DNA of 64,000 bases from assembly GCA_017541265.1 (NCBI GenBank), contig JAFXZK010000100.1:1-64000 (forward strand), read 5' to 3'. Shown here one piece after another: positions 1 to 7,234 of this stretch. The stretch is from Bacteroidaceae bacterium (GTDB lineage: Bacteria > Bacteroidota > Bacteroidia > Bacteroidales > Bacteroidaceae). Position numbers and translations under genes: made by a program. The notes beneath the pieces are model-generated. The model did not search any database. It was not told where the DNA came from and saw only the letters and a list, made by a program, of their open reading frames with translations. The first letter of the stretch is position 1. Each line of letters begins with the position of its first letter.

Positions 1-372
1 GTCACCTTCGAGAGAGGGACGCTCCTACGCTTTGGCGACCGTAACCACGCCATCATCTCAGGAACCGCCAGCATCAACAACAAGGGAGAGGTGATGCACG
101 AGGGCGATGTCGTCATGCAGACACGCCGCATGTGGGAGAACGTGGAGAAGCTGCTCGAAGAGGCTGGCATGACGATGGACAACGCGGCGCAAATCATCGT
201 CTATCTGCGCGACAGTGCCGACTACAAGAACGTCAGCCGCATGTTCGCCGAGAAGTTCCCCAACATCCCCACCGTCTTCACCCTCGCCCCCGTGTGCCGC
301 CCCACCTGGCTCATCGAGATGGAGTGCGTGGCGATACAGGAAGCGAAGAACGACGATTACAAAGACCTCTGA
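1..372 (+). CDS. RidA/YjgF-family protein, 3' end only
   Basis: The frame is open from the first base of the window and ends at TGA 370-372, so this is the C-terminal 123 residues of a longer protein. The visible part (ISGTASIN, then MWENVEKLLEEAG, then IIVYLRDSADY and a final MECVAIQ) is the RidA/YjgF fold pattern. Family members are trimeric and deaminate reactive enamine/imine intermediates or act as related small-molecule enzymes. A start at GTG 91 is unlikely because the family core begins upstream of it. The missing N-terminus prevents assignment to a subfamily; Bacteroidales often have a longer two-part version. The next gene converges on it, separated by a 22-bp repeat array. Confidence 0.8.
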   Translation, partial: VTFERGTLLRFGDRNHAIISGTASINNKGEVMHEGDVVMQTRRMWENVEKLLEEAGMTMDNAAQIIVYLRDSADYKNVSRMFAEKFPNIPTVFTLAPVCRPTWLIEMECVAIQEAKNDDYKDL

Positions 373-445
373 CAATGATTGTCCGCAAAAGGCATCGCCA
401 ACACAGAAGGAAGTCCTTGATTTCCAGACGGCTGACGAACAGCAA

Positions 446-551
446 AATAAGTCCCTGTTCTTATGGCGATAAGTCCCTGCACTTATGACAATAAGTACGG
501 GGACTTATGGAGATAAGTACAGGGACTTATGGAGACAAGTACGGGAGTTAT
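446..551. repeat. Family A array, 22-bp palindromic units (locus 1)
   Basis: Four full units and a shortened fifth, each starting ATAAGT or ACAAGT and carrying ACTTAT or a variant 12 bases later, followed by a 4-base spacer. A typical unit is ATAAGTACAGGGACTTATGG plus two bases. Unit starts are exactly 22 bp apart. ATAAGT and ACTTAT are reverse complements, so each unit is a dyad with a 6-base centre. The array lies between two convergent genes. The same family recurs at 16886, 43499 and 61250. Confidence 0.9.
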
Positions 552-579
552 CAGTGCTGCATCACGATAAAGCGACGGA

Positions 580-1536
580 CTATTCAAATACCATATAGGG
601 ACGGAGCTTGTCGATGTCTGTGGGACGGAAGCCTTCGAGGCGGGAAAGTTCATCAATGGAATGTAGGTCTCCCTTGTTGCGGCGATACTCGAAGATGGCC
701 TTTGCCTGATAGAAGTTGAGGTAAGGGTGCTTCATCAACTGCTGCACGGAGAGCTTGTTGACGTTTATCTTTGTTACCGGAACTGCCGAGACAGTCATGT
801 ACTTAAGGACAGAGTCGGGCATCTCGATAGCCTCCATTGCCTGCTCGACAGCTACGAAGCCACCGAGAGCTTTCCTATAGGCAACGATACGGGCAGCCCG
901 CTTCGAGGCAATGCCTGGAATCATCTTCAATAGAGTAGTGTCGGCAGTGTTGATATCGATGGTCTGACCAGATGTCAATTTAACAGCCCTTTCGGACCCC
1001 TCTAAATCTCCCCTTGTAGGGGAGACTTTATGAAGAGTGTCCTCTCGCTCCTTGTCCTCCCCCTTTACGGGAAAGTTTGAAGGAGGCGGCTGTTCTACAT
1101 ACTGGAACTCCTTTGCAATCCTTATATACGGCTTCAGCCTTTCCCATTGCTCGTTGGTCAGACCTGGCAAGCGGGTGAAGTCCTCCGGCGTGTGGTAGCG
1201 TCCGTGTTTGGCTCGGTAGCGGTAGATGCTCCTCACCTGCCGAGGAGAAAGCCCTAAGCGCAGCAAGGCTGTGGAGTCGGCAGTGTTAGGGTCGAAAGGG
1301 AAGGTCTCAAAGGGAGCCTCCTGCGGCAAAGTGGACCCTCTCCCTGCCTCTCCCTTGTAGGGAGAGGTGTTGATAGTCTTCCCGTTTGTATTCTCTCCTC
1401 TCCCTACAAGGGAGAGGTCGGGAGAGGGTCTTGAGGTCTGCCATATTGCAATGCCGATAACTCCTAAGAGCAGCACCCATTCGAGCACAAGCAGGGCGCG
1501 GCGTTGCGATTTAGTCAGGAAGGGCAGGCGTTTCAT
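580..1536 (-). CDS. Membrane-anchored helix-hairpin-helix (ComEA-like) protein
   Basis: 318 residues. One N-terminal membrane segment (about 18-36) is followed by a low-complexity linker and three helix-hairpin-helix modules at about 80-140 (DPNTADSTALLRLGLS), 190-240 (DINTADTTLLKMIPGI) and 255-318 (INVNKLSVQQLMKHP). This HhH arrangement is that of ComEA-type proteins, which bind DNA non-specifically at the outer face of the inner membrane. A role in DNA uptake is inferred from the family only. The start overlaps the stop of the upstream symporter gene by four bases (ATGA), implying translational coupling. The linkers carry four copies of a G/C-rich palindromic element at 996-1029, 1054-1086, 1335-1368 and 1395-1429, so they are probably repeat-derived and not functional. 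Confidence 0.8.
   Translation of the reverse strand: MKRLPFLTKSQRRALLVLEWVLLLGVIGIAIWQTSRPSPDLSLVGRGENTNGKTINTSPYKGEAGRGSTLPQEAPFETFPFDPNTADSTALLRLGLSPRQVRSIYRYRAKHGRYHTPEDFTRLPGLTNEQWERLKPYIRIAKEFQYVEQPPPSNFPVKGEDKEREDTLHKVSPTRGDLEGSERAVKLTSGQTIDINTADTTLLKMIPGIASKRAARIVAYRKALGGFVAVEQAMEAIEMPDSVLKYMTVSAVPVTKINVNKLSVQQLMKHPYLNFYQAKAIFEYRRNKGDLHSIDELSRLEGFRPTDIDKLRPYMVFE
996..1086. repeat. Family K palindromic elements, second pair inside the same gene
   Basis: The stretch 996-1029 has the core CTCCCCTTGTAGGGGAG. The stretch 1054-1086 is a more diverged version centred on CCCCCTTTACGGGAAAG. Both encode part of the linker between the first and second HhH modules, as SPTRGDLEGS-like and NFPVKGEDKE peptides. 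Confidence 0.7.
1335..1429. repeat. Family K palindromic elements, inverted pair inside a gene
   Basis: Two copies of an element whose core reads CTCTCCCTTGTAGGGAGAGG, at 1335-1368 and 1395-1429, are inverted relative to each other and separated by about 26 bases. Each is itself palindromic. Both are in frame in the linker after the membrane segment of the HhH protein. Related copies lie at 996-1029 and 1054-1086 in the same gene. Confidence 0.85.
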
Positions 1537-2885
1537 GCGAGAAGCTCCTGCACGAAGACCGCTGCGATGGCAAACGGTGCCACATAGCGGATGATGAAGT
1601 AGTAGAGACGGAACAGGCGGAAGCGAAGAGTGCCACCGTTCGTCAGCTCATTCTCAACCAGCTTGCGGTCGAGATACCATCCCGTGAAGAGGCAGATGAT
1701 AATGCCGCCGATAGGCAGGATAATCTTCGATGCAGTATAGTCGAACAGCTCGAAGATGTTCATGCCGAAAAGCGTCAGGTCGCCCAATACGCCGAACGAC
1801 AGGGAGCAGAGCACGCCTAGTGCCATGCAACTGACAGACACAGCTGCTGCCGCCTTGCGACGCGAAACGTGGAAAGCCTCAAGCACATACGCCGTTACAC
1901 TCTCGTGCAGCGATATGGCGCTGGTCAGTGCTGCGAGGAGCAACAGCAGATAAAAGAAGCCGGAAAAGACATAGCCGAGCAAAGGCAAATGGCTGAAAGC
2001 GATGTTGAAGACGTTGGGCAGAGTGATGAAGACCAAGCCAGGGCCTGCATCCACATTCACACCATTCACGCTGAACACGGCGGGAAAGATGATGAAGCCA
2101 CTCAGGATAGCTACTACGGTGTCGATAGTGCTCACACCCACAGCCGTCTTGGTCAGCTTGGTGTCAGCCCTGAAGTAGGAAGCGTAGGTGCAGAGGCAGC
2201 CCATAGCCAGGCTGAGCGAGAAGAAGGCCTGCCCCACGGCACTGAGGATGACGCTTGCCTTGAGCTTCGAGAAGTCGGGCTTGAGCAGGAAACGCAAGCC
2301 TTCGGACGAGCCAGGCATACTGAACGAACAAACCACCAGTATGCCGATGATAAAGAGCAGCAGCGGCATCATCAGCTTGGAAGACTTCTCAATGCCGGAC
2401 TGCACGCCTCGGGCTATGATGAAGTGCGTCAAGCCCATAAATGCCGCGCCCGTCAGCACAGGCAACCACGGATTGCTCACGAAATCATTAAAGACAAGAC
2501 CATAATCCTTGTCTGCCTGCAACTGTCCGCCAAGCGATTCGATGAGGTAGAAAAGCGTCCAGCCGCTAATCACGATATAATAGGAAAGGATGAGGAAGGC
2601 AACGAACACGCCTGCCACGCCCTCGATGCGCCACCACTTGCCGGGAGCCAGCTTGGCAAAGGCAGAGATGGTGTTGGCGTGGGTGTTGCGTCCTATGAGG
2701 AACTCGCTCATCATCACGGGAATGCCTATCACGGCAATACAGATGAGATAGATGAAGATAAAGGCTGCACCGCCATTGTTGCCCACCTCTGTAGGGAAGC
2801 GCCACACATTGCCAAGCCCTACGGCGGAACCTGCCGAAGCCAGCACCGCGCCTATCTTGCTGCCGAAGTTATGTCTTGTTTCCAT
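1533..2885 (-). CDS. Sodium-dependent NSS-family transporter
   Basis: 450 residues, about the usual length for bacterial neurotransmitter:sodium symporters (LeuT/MhsT type). The TM1 signature ASAGSAVGLGNVWRFP lies near residues 16-31, followed by the NGGAAFIFIYL run of TM2, and about 11 hydrophobic segments follow. The family imports amino acids or related amines with sodium; the substrate cannot be read from sequence. It lies 6 bases downstream of a close paralogue (2892-4265), sharing much of its TM1-TM2 sequence, and its stop overlaps the start of the HhH gene by 4 bases. The three genes are probably one transcript from the promoter at 4313. Confidence 0.92.
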   Translation of the reverse strand: METRHNFGSKIGAVLASAGSAVGLGNVWRFPTEVGNNGGAAFIFIYLICIAVIGIPVMMSEFLIGRNTHANTISAFAKLAPGKWWRIEGVAGVFVAFLILSYYIVISGWTLFYLIESLGGQLQADKDYGLVFNDFVSNPWLPVLTGAAFMGLTHFIIARGVQSGIEKSSKLMMPLLLFIIGILVVCSFSMPGSSEGLRFLLKPDFSKLKASVILSAVGQAFFSLSLAMGCLCTYASYFRADTKLTKTAVGVSTIDTVVAILSGFIIFPAVFSVNGVNVDAGPGLVFITLPNVFNIAFSHLPLLGYVFSGFFYLLLLLAALTSAISLHESVTAYVLEAFHVSRRKAAAAVSVSCMALGVLCSLSFGVLGDLTLFGMNIFELFDYTASKIILPIGGIIICLFTGWYLDRKLVENELTNGGTLRFRLFRLYYFIIRYVAPFAIAAVFVQELLA

Positions 2886-2891
2886 GCTTTA

Positions 2892-4265
2892 CTATATAAA
2901 GATGTCTATGAGTTCATTGATGAAGATGACAAGGATGCCTGCCGGCGCCACCCAACGAATGAGGAACAGGAGCGGCTTCATTGTGCGGACAAGGATGCTG
3001 CCGTCGTTTGTCAGCTGTTGCTCCACAAGCTTGCGGTCAAGGTACCAGCCCACGAAAAGCGTCATCAACAAGCCGCCAAGAGGCATCAGGAACTTGGTCA
3101 CGGTAAAGTCGAAAAGGTCGAAGAAGCCGCGTCCGAATATCGTTACATCCTGCCAAGGTCCGAAGGAGAGCGAGCAGAAGCTGCCCAGCACCAAGCAGAC
3201 GGCGGTCACGACAATCGCTGTCCAACGCCTGCTTTTGCCGAAGTGCTCGGAGATGAAGGCGGTGCATATCTCGTGCATACTGATACTGCTTGTCAAAGCT
3301 GCCAGCAGGAGAAGCACATAGAAGAGCAAGGCAAACGCATAGCCCACAATGGGCATCTTGCCAAACGCCAGGACAAAGACGTTGGGCAAGGTGATGAAGA
3401 CCAGTCCGGGACCAGCATCGGGAGCAATACCGACACTGAACACCGTCGGGAAGATGATGAAGCCACTCAGTACAGCGACCATCGTGTCGATAATGCAGAC
3501 GTTCACGGCAGAGCTGACGAGACGTGTCTCTTTGCTGAAATAGGAGGAATAGGTCACGAGACAGCCGATGCCGACACTCAAGGAGAAGAAGGCCTGCCCC
3601 ATTGCACCAAGTATGACTTCGGGTGTCACCTTGCTCAAGTCGGGCTGCAAGAGGAAGCGTATGCTATCAGCAGCTCCCGGCATTGACAGCGAAAAGAATA
3701 TCAACAGGACGATGATGACGAGCAGCATCGGCATCATGAACTTGGAGTAGCGTTCTATGCCGTGCTGTATGCCACGCGCCACCACAAGATGAGTCAGCAA
3801 CAGGAAGACGGCAAGATAGATGATAGGCTGCCACGGGTCGGACACAAAGCTGTTGAATGCCTGGCCGAAGTCCACTGAGGATTGACCACCAGCAGTCAGC
3901 TGTCCAAAGGCAGAAGCTATGGTGTAGTGCAGCGTCCAGCCTGCCACAACGGAATAGAACGAAAGGACGAGGAAGCCGCCCAGCACGCCCATGACACCGA
4001 CAGCAACCCAAGGCTTGCCTGGCGAGAGCTTCTGGAAGGCTCCGATGGCATTGCTGCGTGACGACCTTCCGATGACGAACTCGCTAATCATAACAGGCAT
4101 CGCCACCAGGAAGATGAAGCCAAGGTAGATAAGGATAAAGGCAGCTCCTCCGCCTCGTCCCACCTCCGTCGGAAAACGCCATATATTGCCCAGCCCGACA
4201 GCAGAACCTGCCGAAGCCAATATCACACCCGACTGACTGCCAAAGCTGCCCCTTTCAGAATGCAT
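2892..4265 (-). CDS. Sodium-dependent NSS-family transporter (tandem paralogue)
   Basis: 457 residues with the same TM1 signature (ASAGSAVGLGNIWRFP) and a GRGGGAAFILIYL TM2. First gene of a three-gene minus-strand unit. The ATG at 4265 is preceded by a word-like AT-rich repeat and a TACCTTTG box on the minus strand at 4320-4313. The paralogue directly downstream suggests a recent tandem duplication followed by divergence, perhaps giving different amino-acid specificity. Function is assigned at family level only. Confidence 0.92.
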   Translation of the reverse strand: MHSERGSFGSQSGVILASAGSAVGLGNIWRFPTEVGRGGGAAFILIYLGFIFLVAMPVMISEFVIGRSSRSNAIGAFQKLSPGKPWVAVGVMGVLGGFLVLSFYSVVAGWTLHYTIASAFGQLTAGGQSSVDFGQAFNSFVSDPWQPIIYLAVFLLLTHLVVARGIQHGIERYSKFMMPMLLVIIVLLIFFSLSMPGAADSIRFLLQPDLSKVTPEVILGAMGQAFFSLSVGIGCLVTYSSYFSKETRLVSSAVNVCIIDTMVAVLSGFIIFPTVFSVGIAPDAGPGLVFITLPNVFVLAFGKMPIVGYAFALLFYVLLLLAALTSSISMHEICTAFISEHFGKSRRWTAIVVTAVCLVLGSFCSLSFGPWQDVTIFGRGFFDLFDFTVTKFLMPLGGLLMTLFVGWYLDRKLVEQQLTNDGSILVRTMKPLLFLIRWVAPAGILVIFINELIDIFI

Positions 4266-4362
4266 AATTCATAATTCTTAATTCATAATTATGGCTGCGC
4301 CTAAATTTTGCGCAAAGGTACGAAGAAATTATGAATTGTGAATTATGAATTATGAATTAAAA
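4261..4362. repeat. Family B word repeats in inverted orientation
   Basis: Iterations of TTCATAATTC-type words at 4265-4292 and the complementary words GAATTATGAATTATGAATTA at 4330-4360. The two clusters face each other around the divergent promoter pair and could pair into a long hairpin. The same words recur at 9541-9571 and 52250-52297. Confidence 0.8.
4313..4320 (-). promoter_or_regulatory. Bacteroidetes -7 box TACCTTTG for the NSS transporter operon
   Basis: Reads TACCTTTG on the minus strand, matching the Bacteroidetes sigma-ABfr -7 consensus TAnnTTTG. It is about 48 bases upstream of the ATG at 4265. It faces away from an identical box at 4367 on the plus strand, making a divergent promoter pair. 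Confidence 0.75.
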
Positions 4363-4366
4363 TGTG

Positions 4367-4374
4367 TACCTTTG
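4367..4374 (+). promoter_or_regulatory. Bacteroidetes -7 box TACCTTTG for the VanZ-like gene
   Basis: TACCTTTGCAGCGAA lies directly before the ATG at 4382. The box ends only 7 bases before the start codon, so the transcript would have almost no 5' leader. Confidence 0.7.
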
Positions 4375-4381
4375 CAGCGAA

Positions 4382-4774
4382 ATGAATAAAAAGACATCTT
4401 TTATGCTTCGTCTGTACTTACGCCGCTACCCTATTACCCTTCTTTTGGTTTTGACCATTATCCTCCTCTCCCTTTTGCCCATACCGGACATGAAGATAGG
4501 AGTCGAGGTGCCACTTGCCGACAAATGGACGCACATGGTGATGTATGGTGTGCTGACGCTTGCCATCTGGTTCGACTACAAACGCTCACACAGCCAAAGC
4601 AATGCCTGGCGGCTCTTTGTGTTTGCCTTCCTCGCACCAATTGCAATGGGCGGCATTCTGGAACTGGCACAGAAATACCTCACCACTTGCCGTAGCGGCG
4701 AGTGGCTCGACTTTGTCGCCAATAGCATCGGAGTCTGCATCGGCACCGTCGGCGGACTGCTTATTAAAAGGTGA
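4382..4774 (+). CDS. VanZ-like family membrane protein
   Basis: 130 residues from ATG 4382. A GTG at 4364 would extend the frame by six residues but lies before or within the -7 box, so it was not chosen. The protein has about four hydrophobic segments (RRYPITLLLVLTIILLSLLP near residue 14, then LTLAIWFDY, LFVFAFLAPIAMGGILE and ANSIGVCIGTVGGLL) with the conserved DKWTHMVMYGVL and GELLQ-like GILELAQ motifs of VanZ-like proteins. The function in Bacteroidales is unknown; in enterococci VanZ gives low-level teicoplanin resistance. The stop codon TGA lies in the first word of the family C repeat that follows. Confidence 0.8.
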   Translation: MNKKTSFMLRLYLRRYPITLLLVLTIILLSLLPIPDMKIGVEVPLADKWTHMVMYGVLTLAIWFDYKRSHSQSNAWRLFVFAFLAPIAMGGILELAQKYLTTCRSGEWLDFVANSIGVCIGTVGGLLIKR

Positions 4775-4873
4775 AAAGGTAAAAAAGTGAAAAGGTGAAA
4801 AAGAAAAAGAGAAAAGGTGAAAAGCTTTCTGCCTGCCCTTTCACCTTTTCAATTTTTCACTTTTTCACTTTTT
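4766..4873. terminator. Family C repeats forming a convergent hairpin/terminator region
   Basis: Words such as AAAAGGTGAAAAGGT on the left (4766-4824) face their complements TTTCACCTTTTC and TTTTTCACTTTTT on the right (4839-4873), around a short centre. The region can fold as a long imperfect stem ending in T-runs on both strands, and lies between convergent genes. The repeat supplies the last codons and stop of both genes (AAA AGG TGA for the VanZ-like gene, AAA AAG TGA for the dipeptidase). Confidence 0.6.
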
Positions 4874-5656
4874 TAATTGCCTTACCGGGAAGTTGAAGTA
4901 GGTGTCGGGGAAGGGTTCTCCGTCCAAGGTGAAGTGCCACCACTCGGTGGGGAACGGCTTGAAGCCGTGGCGCATCATTGCCTCGCGGAGCATCATGCGG
5001 TTGCAGAACTGCTCGGGCGTGATGCTTCTGCCGACGGGACTCTTGCTGTTGTCGCCCGTATAGGTATACGTTTCCGGGTCGCCACAGAAGTCGGGATGGC
5101 TCTCGGGGCCAAACCAGTCGAACGTGCCGCCCATGTCAAGCTCCTTTTCCGTCCGCATATCGAAGAGCGTGAGGTCAAGCGTTGAGCCTCTCGTATGTCC
5201 GCTCTTGGCACAGATATACTCTTGGTCGAAGAGCACATCCTTGTTGAGGTCGGGATAGAAGTACTGCCGCATGAGCGTGTCGGGAAGGGCTTCTGCCCAG
5301 CGCACAAAGTGGTCAACGGCCTGCTGCGGACGGTACGCATCGTAAATCTTCAGGCGATAGCCGCGTGCCTTCACATCGTCGCTGACGGCTCTCAGACTGT
5401 CCGCAGCTTCACGAGTCAGCAGGGCCGTCGGCTCAAGATAGCCGTCAATCCGTGCTCCGACGAAGTTATAAGTGCTGAAGTAGCGTATCTCCAGAATAGC
5501 ATCGGGCACCGCATCGGTCAGCGTGACGAACTGGCTGGAGTCTTCCTCCGGGCAACTCGGGCGGTTCTGAAGGTAATTGACGAGACGAACGCCGGCATAC
5601 GCGAGTATGATTGGCAGGACGATAATCGCCAGCAAATACGGGGTTGTTTTCTTCAT
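4865..5656 (-). CDS. D-alanyl-D-alanine dipeptidase-like M15 peptidase (VanX type)
   Basis: 263 residues. An N-terminal membrane segment (about 6-28) suggests a signal anchor facing the periplasm. The VanX zinc motif appears as SGHTRGSTLDLTLFD, supplying His and Asp ligands, and the C-terminal motif TEWWHFTL supplies the catalytic Glu and the second His. The family cleaves D-Ala-D-Ala or related dipeptides in peptidoglycan metabolism. No vanA/vanH-like ligase or dehydrogenase is nearby, so resistance is not implied; a turnover or recycling role is more likely. It converges on the VanZ-like gene, and the name match with VanZ is probably coincidental. Confidence 0.85.
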   Translation of the reverse strand: MKKTTPYLLAIIVLPIILAYAGVRLVNYLQNRPSCPEEDSSQFVTLTDAVPDAILEIRYFSTYNFVGARIDGYLEPTALLTREAADSLRAVSDDVKARGYRLKIYDAYRPQQAVDHFVRWAEALPDTLMRQYFYPDLNKDVLFDQEYICAKSGHTRGSTLDLTLFDMRTEKELDMGGTFDWFGPESHPDFCGDPETYTYTGDNSKSPVGRSITPEQFCNRMMLREAMMRHGFKPFPTEWWHFTLDGEPFPDTYFNFPVRQLKK

Positions 5657-5697
5657 CGTATTGAGAATCTTAGATTGTTATTCAGTTAAACGGGAAA

Positions 5698-5774
5698 CGA
5701 GGCGTGCCTAATTCCTCAATTAGACACGCCTAATTTGCAAATTAGGCGTGCCTCGTTGGGCAACTAAGCACGCT
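5698..5774. repeat. Family G palindromic repeats (GGCGTGCCTAATT words)
   Basis: Several words of the type GCGTGCCTAATT and AATTAGACACGCC. Positions 5725-5750 form a perfect 26-base palindrome (CACGCCTAATTTG and its exact complement). It lies between the GH76 gene and the dipeptidase gene, both on the minus strand, and may act as an intergenic hairpin. A second cluster of the same family is at 26636-26696. Confidence 0.8.
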
Positions 5775-5782
5775 GTGTTTTA

Positions 5783-7234
5783 TTACTTGACCAAAACCTT
5801 CTTGCGTTGGAAGATGTAAAGGCCGCTGTCGAGCTTTTGGACTTGCTCGGGCGTGGCGTCCTTCATCACGAGTCTGCCTTCGGGGGTATAGACATCGGAC
5901 GGGCCGTCGTGATTCCTTTCGCTGACCTTGCTGTCGATGGACGTGACGGTGTCGCTGGCGGGGAACATCAGCATGAGGGCTGGCATACCGCTAGCGCCAT
6001 AGCTCTCCACAACATCGTCTGCCGACGTAGGCTTCGAGAAATTACCTTTCTGAATGCCGCGCGTCGCATCCATGTTGGTGTATGCATTCTGGATGTTACT
6101 CTGGATATGCGTCAGGTACTTCTTCGTCAAAGTCTCGCTCAAGCCGCAGTCGTAGATGAACATCTTGATGTACTGCGCATAGATAGCCGCATAGATGCCC
6201 TGCTCGTAGCCATTCTCGTACTTGAGGATTTTATTGTTGCACATGTTGCTTATCACATAGTCGGCAGCCTTCTTGGCTTTCGTCAGATAGCTTACCTCGT
6301 GTGTCAACAGATAGAGCATACAGCTTGCGCCGATGTAGGTGGCTTGGTTGTAGAGGTGGTCGCTGTACTCTGGTCCGCCTCCGTGAATGCCGTCTGCCAC
6401 ACGTCCGCTGCTGTTGACAAGGGTGTTGTCTGCCCAGGCATATACCTCCTTGGCTTTCTCGAGATACCATTCCTTGGTCTGACGTGCAGGATGAGACGAG
6501 GTGGGTGGCGTGCGTCCTTCAGGCACGAGCCGGTGAAGGGTACAGGCAGCAATGACAGTAGGGAAGTTGATGCAGGCGGAGCGGAAGTCGCCAGCCTTAT
6601 GAGGCTTGGGGTTGTCGATGGGTTGCCACTCCCAGAACATGCCGCCGCCGGCTGTGCCAGGGAAACGCGCGGGGTCGGCATACGAGCCATCATCGCCGAC
6701 GGTGGTCGAGCCGTACCACACGCGGCAGAAGCTCTTCTCGGAGAAAGAGAGATAGGCAGAAGAGCCGAAGGTCTCGTAAGCACGCGCCAAGGCACACGTC
6801 CACCACATGATGTCGTCGTAGACAAACCAGCCGTTGTTGGTGTTGCAGTTGTCGAAGTTGAAGTTCACATAGTGCGACTTCTCGCCAGTATATATCTTGC
6901 TGTGTAACGCCTTGTACTTCCTCATACGCGCCTCGTCGCCCTCAAGTTTGGCACGATTGTAGGCATTGATGACCATATCGTACATGATGGCTTGGCACCA
7001 AATAGCGGCTGCACAGCCAGAGATATCATTGTCGCGGTAGCCGTTGCCCCGGTGGTCGGCGCTGGGCTGCTTGGTGTCTGCCTTGTAGATGTAGCGCGAA
7101 TTGTCGAGGAAAGCGGCATTAAAGTCGTCGTAGGCTTTCCATTCTGCCTCGTCGTCATAGGTGATGGCGACCTGAGCACCGGCAAAGCCTGCACCTGCCA
7201 ACAAGCAGAGGAGGAGGGTTGATAGTCGTTTCAT
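5783..7234 (-). CDS. Glycoside hydrolase family 76, probable secreted alpha-1,6-mannanase
   Basis: 483 residues with a signal peptide (MKRLSTLLLCLLAGAGFAGA). The GH76 pattern is visible: FDNCNTNNGWFVYDDIMWWTCALARAYE near residues 125-150, whose paired Asp and WW are typical of the catalytic centre, and LYNQATYIGASCMLYLLT near residue 300. GH76 enzymes are endo-alpha-1,6-mannanases acting on the yeast mannan backbone. The last about 40 residues (VYTPEGRLVMKD...LDSGLYIFQRKKVLVK) look like a type IX secretion sorting tail. Its ATG overlaps the stop of the GH92 gene (TAATG), indicating coupled translation; endo-mannanase plus side-chain mannosidase is a usual pairing. Confidence 0.85.
   Translation of the reverse strand: MKRLSTLLLCLLAGAGFAGAQVAITYDDEAEWKAYDDFNAAFLDNSRYIYKADTKQPSADHRGNGYRDNDISGCAAAIWCQAIMYDMVINAYNRAKLEGDEARMRKYKALHSKIYTGEKSHYVNFNFDNCNTNNGWFVYDDIMWWTCALARAYETFGSSAYLSFSEKSFCRVWYGSTTVGDDGSYADPARFPGTAGGGMFWEWQPIDNPKPHKAGDFRSACINFPTVIAACTLHRLVPEGRTPPTSSHPARQTKEWYLEKAKEVYAWADNTLVNSSGRVADGIHGGGPEYSDHLYNQATYIGASCMLYLLTHEVSYLTKAKKAADYVISNMCNNKILKYENGYEQGIYAAIYAQYIKMFIYDCGLSETLTKKYLTHIQSNIQNAYTNMDATRGIQKGNFSKPTSADDVVESYGASGMPALMLMFPASDTVTSIDSKVSERNHDGPSDVYTPEGRLVMKDATPEQVQKLDSGLYIFQRKKVLVK

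Noticed and set aside
446..551. CRISPR array
   Set aside because: The 22-bp units are contiguous with only 4-base spacers and 6-base centres, and no cas genes are present.
1869..3686. 605-codon open frame on the plus strand across the two symporter genes
   Set aside because: It is antisense to two clear NSS transporters, has low-complexity His/Gln/Glu-rich translation and no promoter or family likeness; a codon-bias shadow.
4382..5656. Vancomycin-resistance cluster
   Set aside because: VanZ-like and VanX-like genes are convergent and no vanH, vanA or vanRS-like genes are present.
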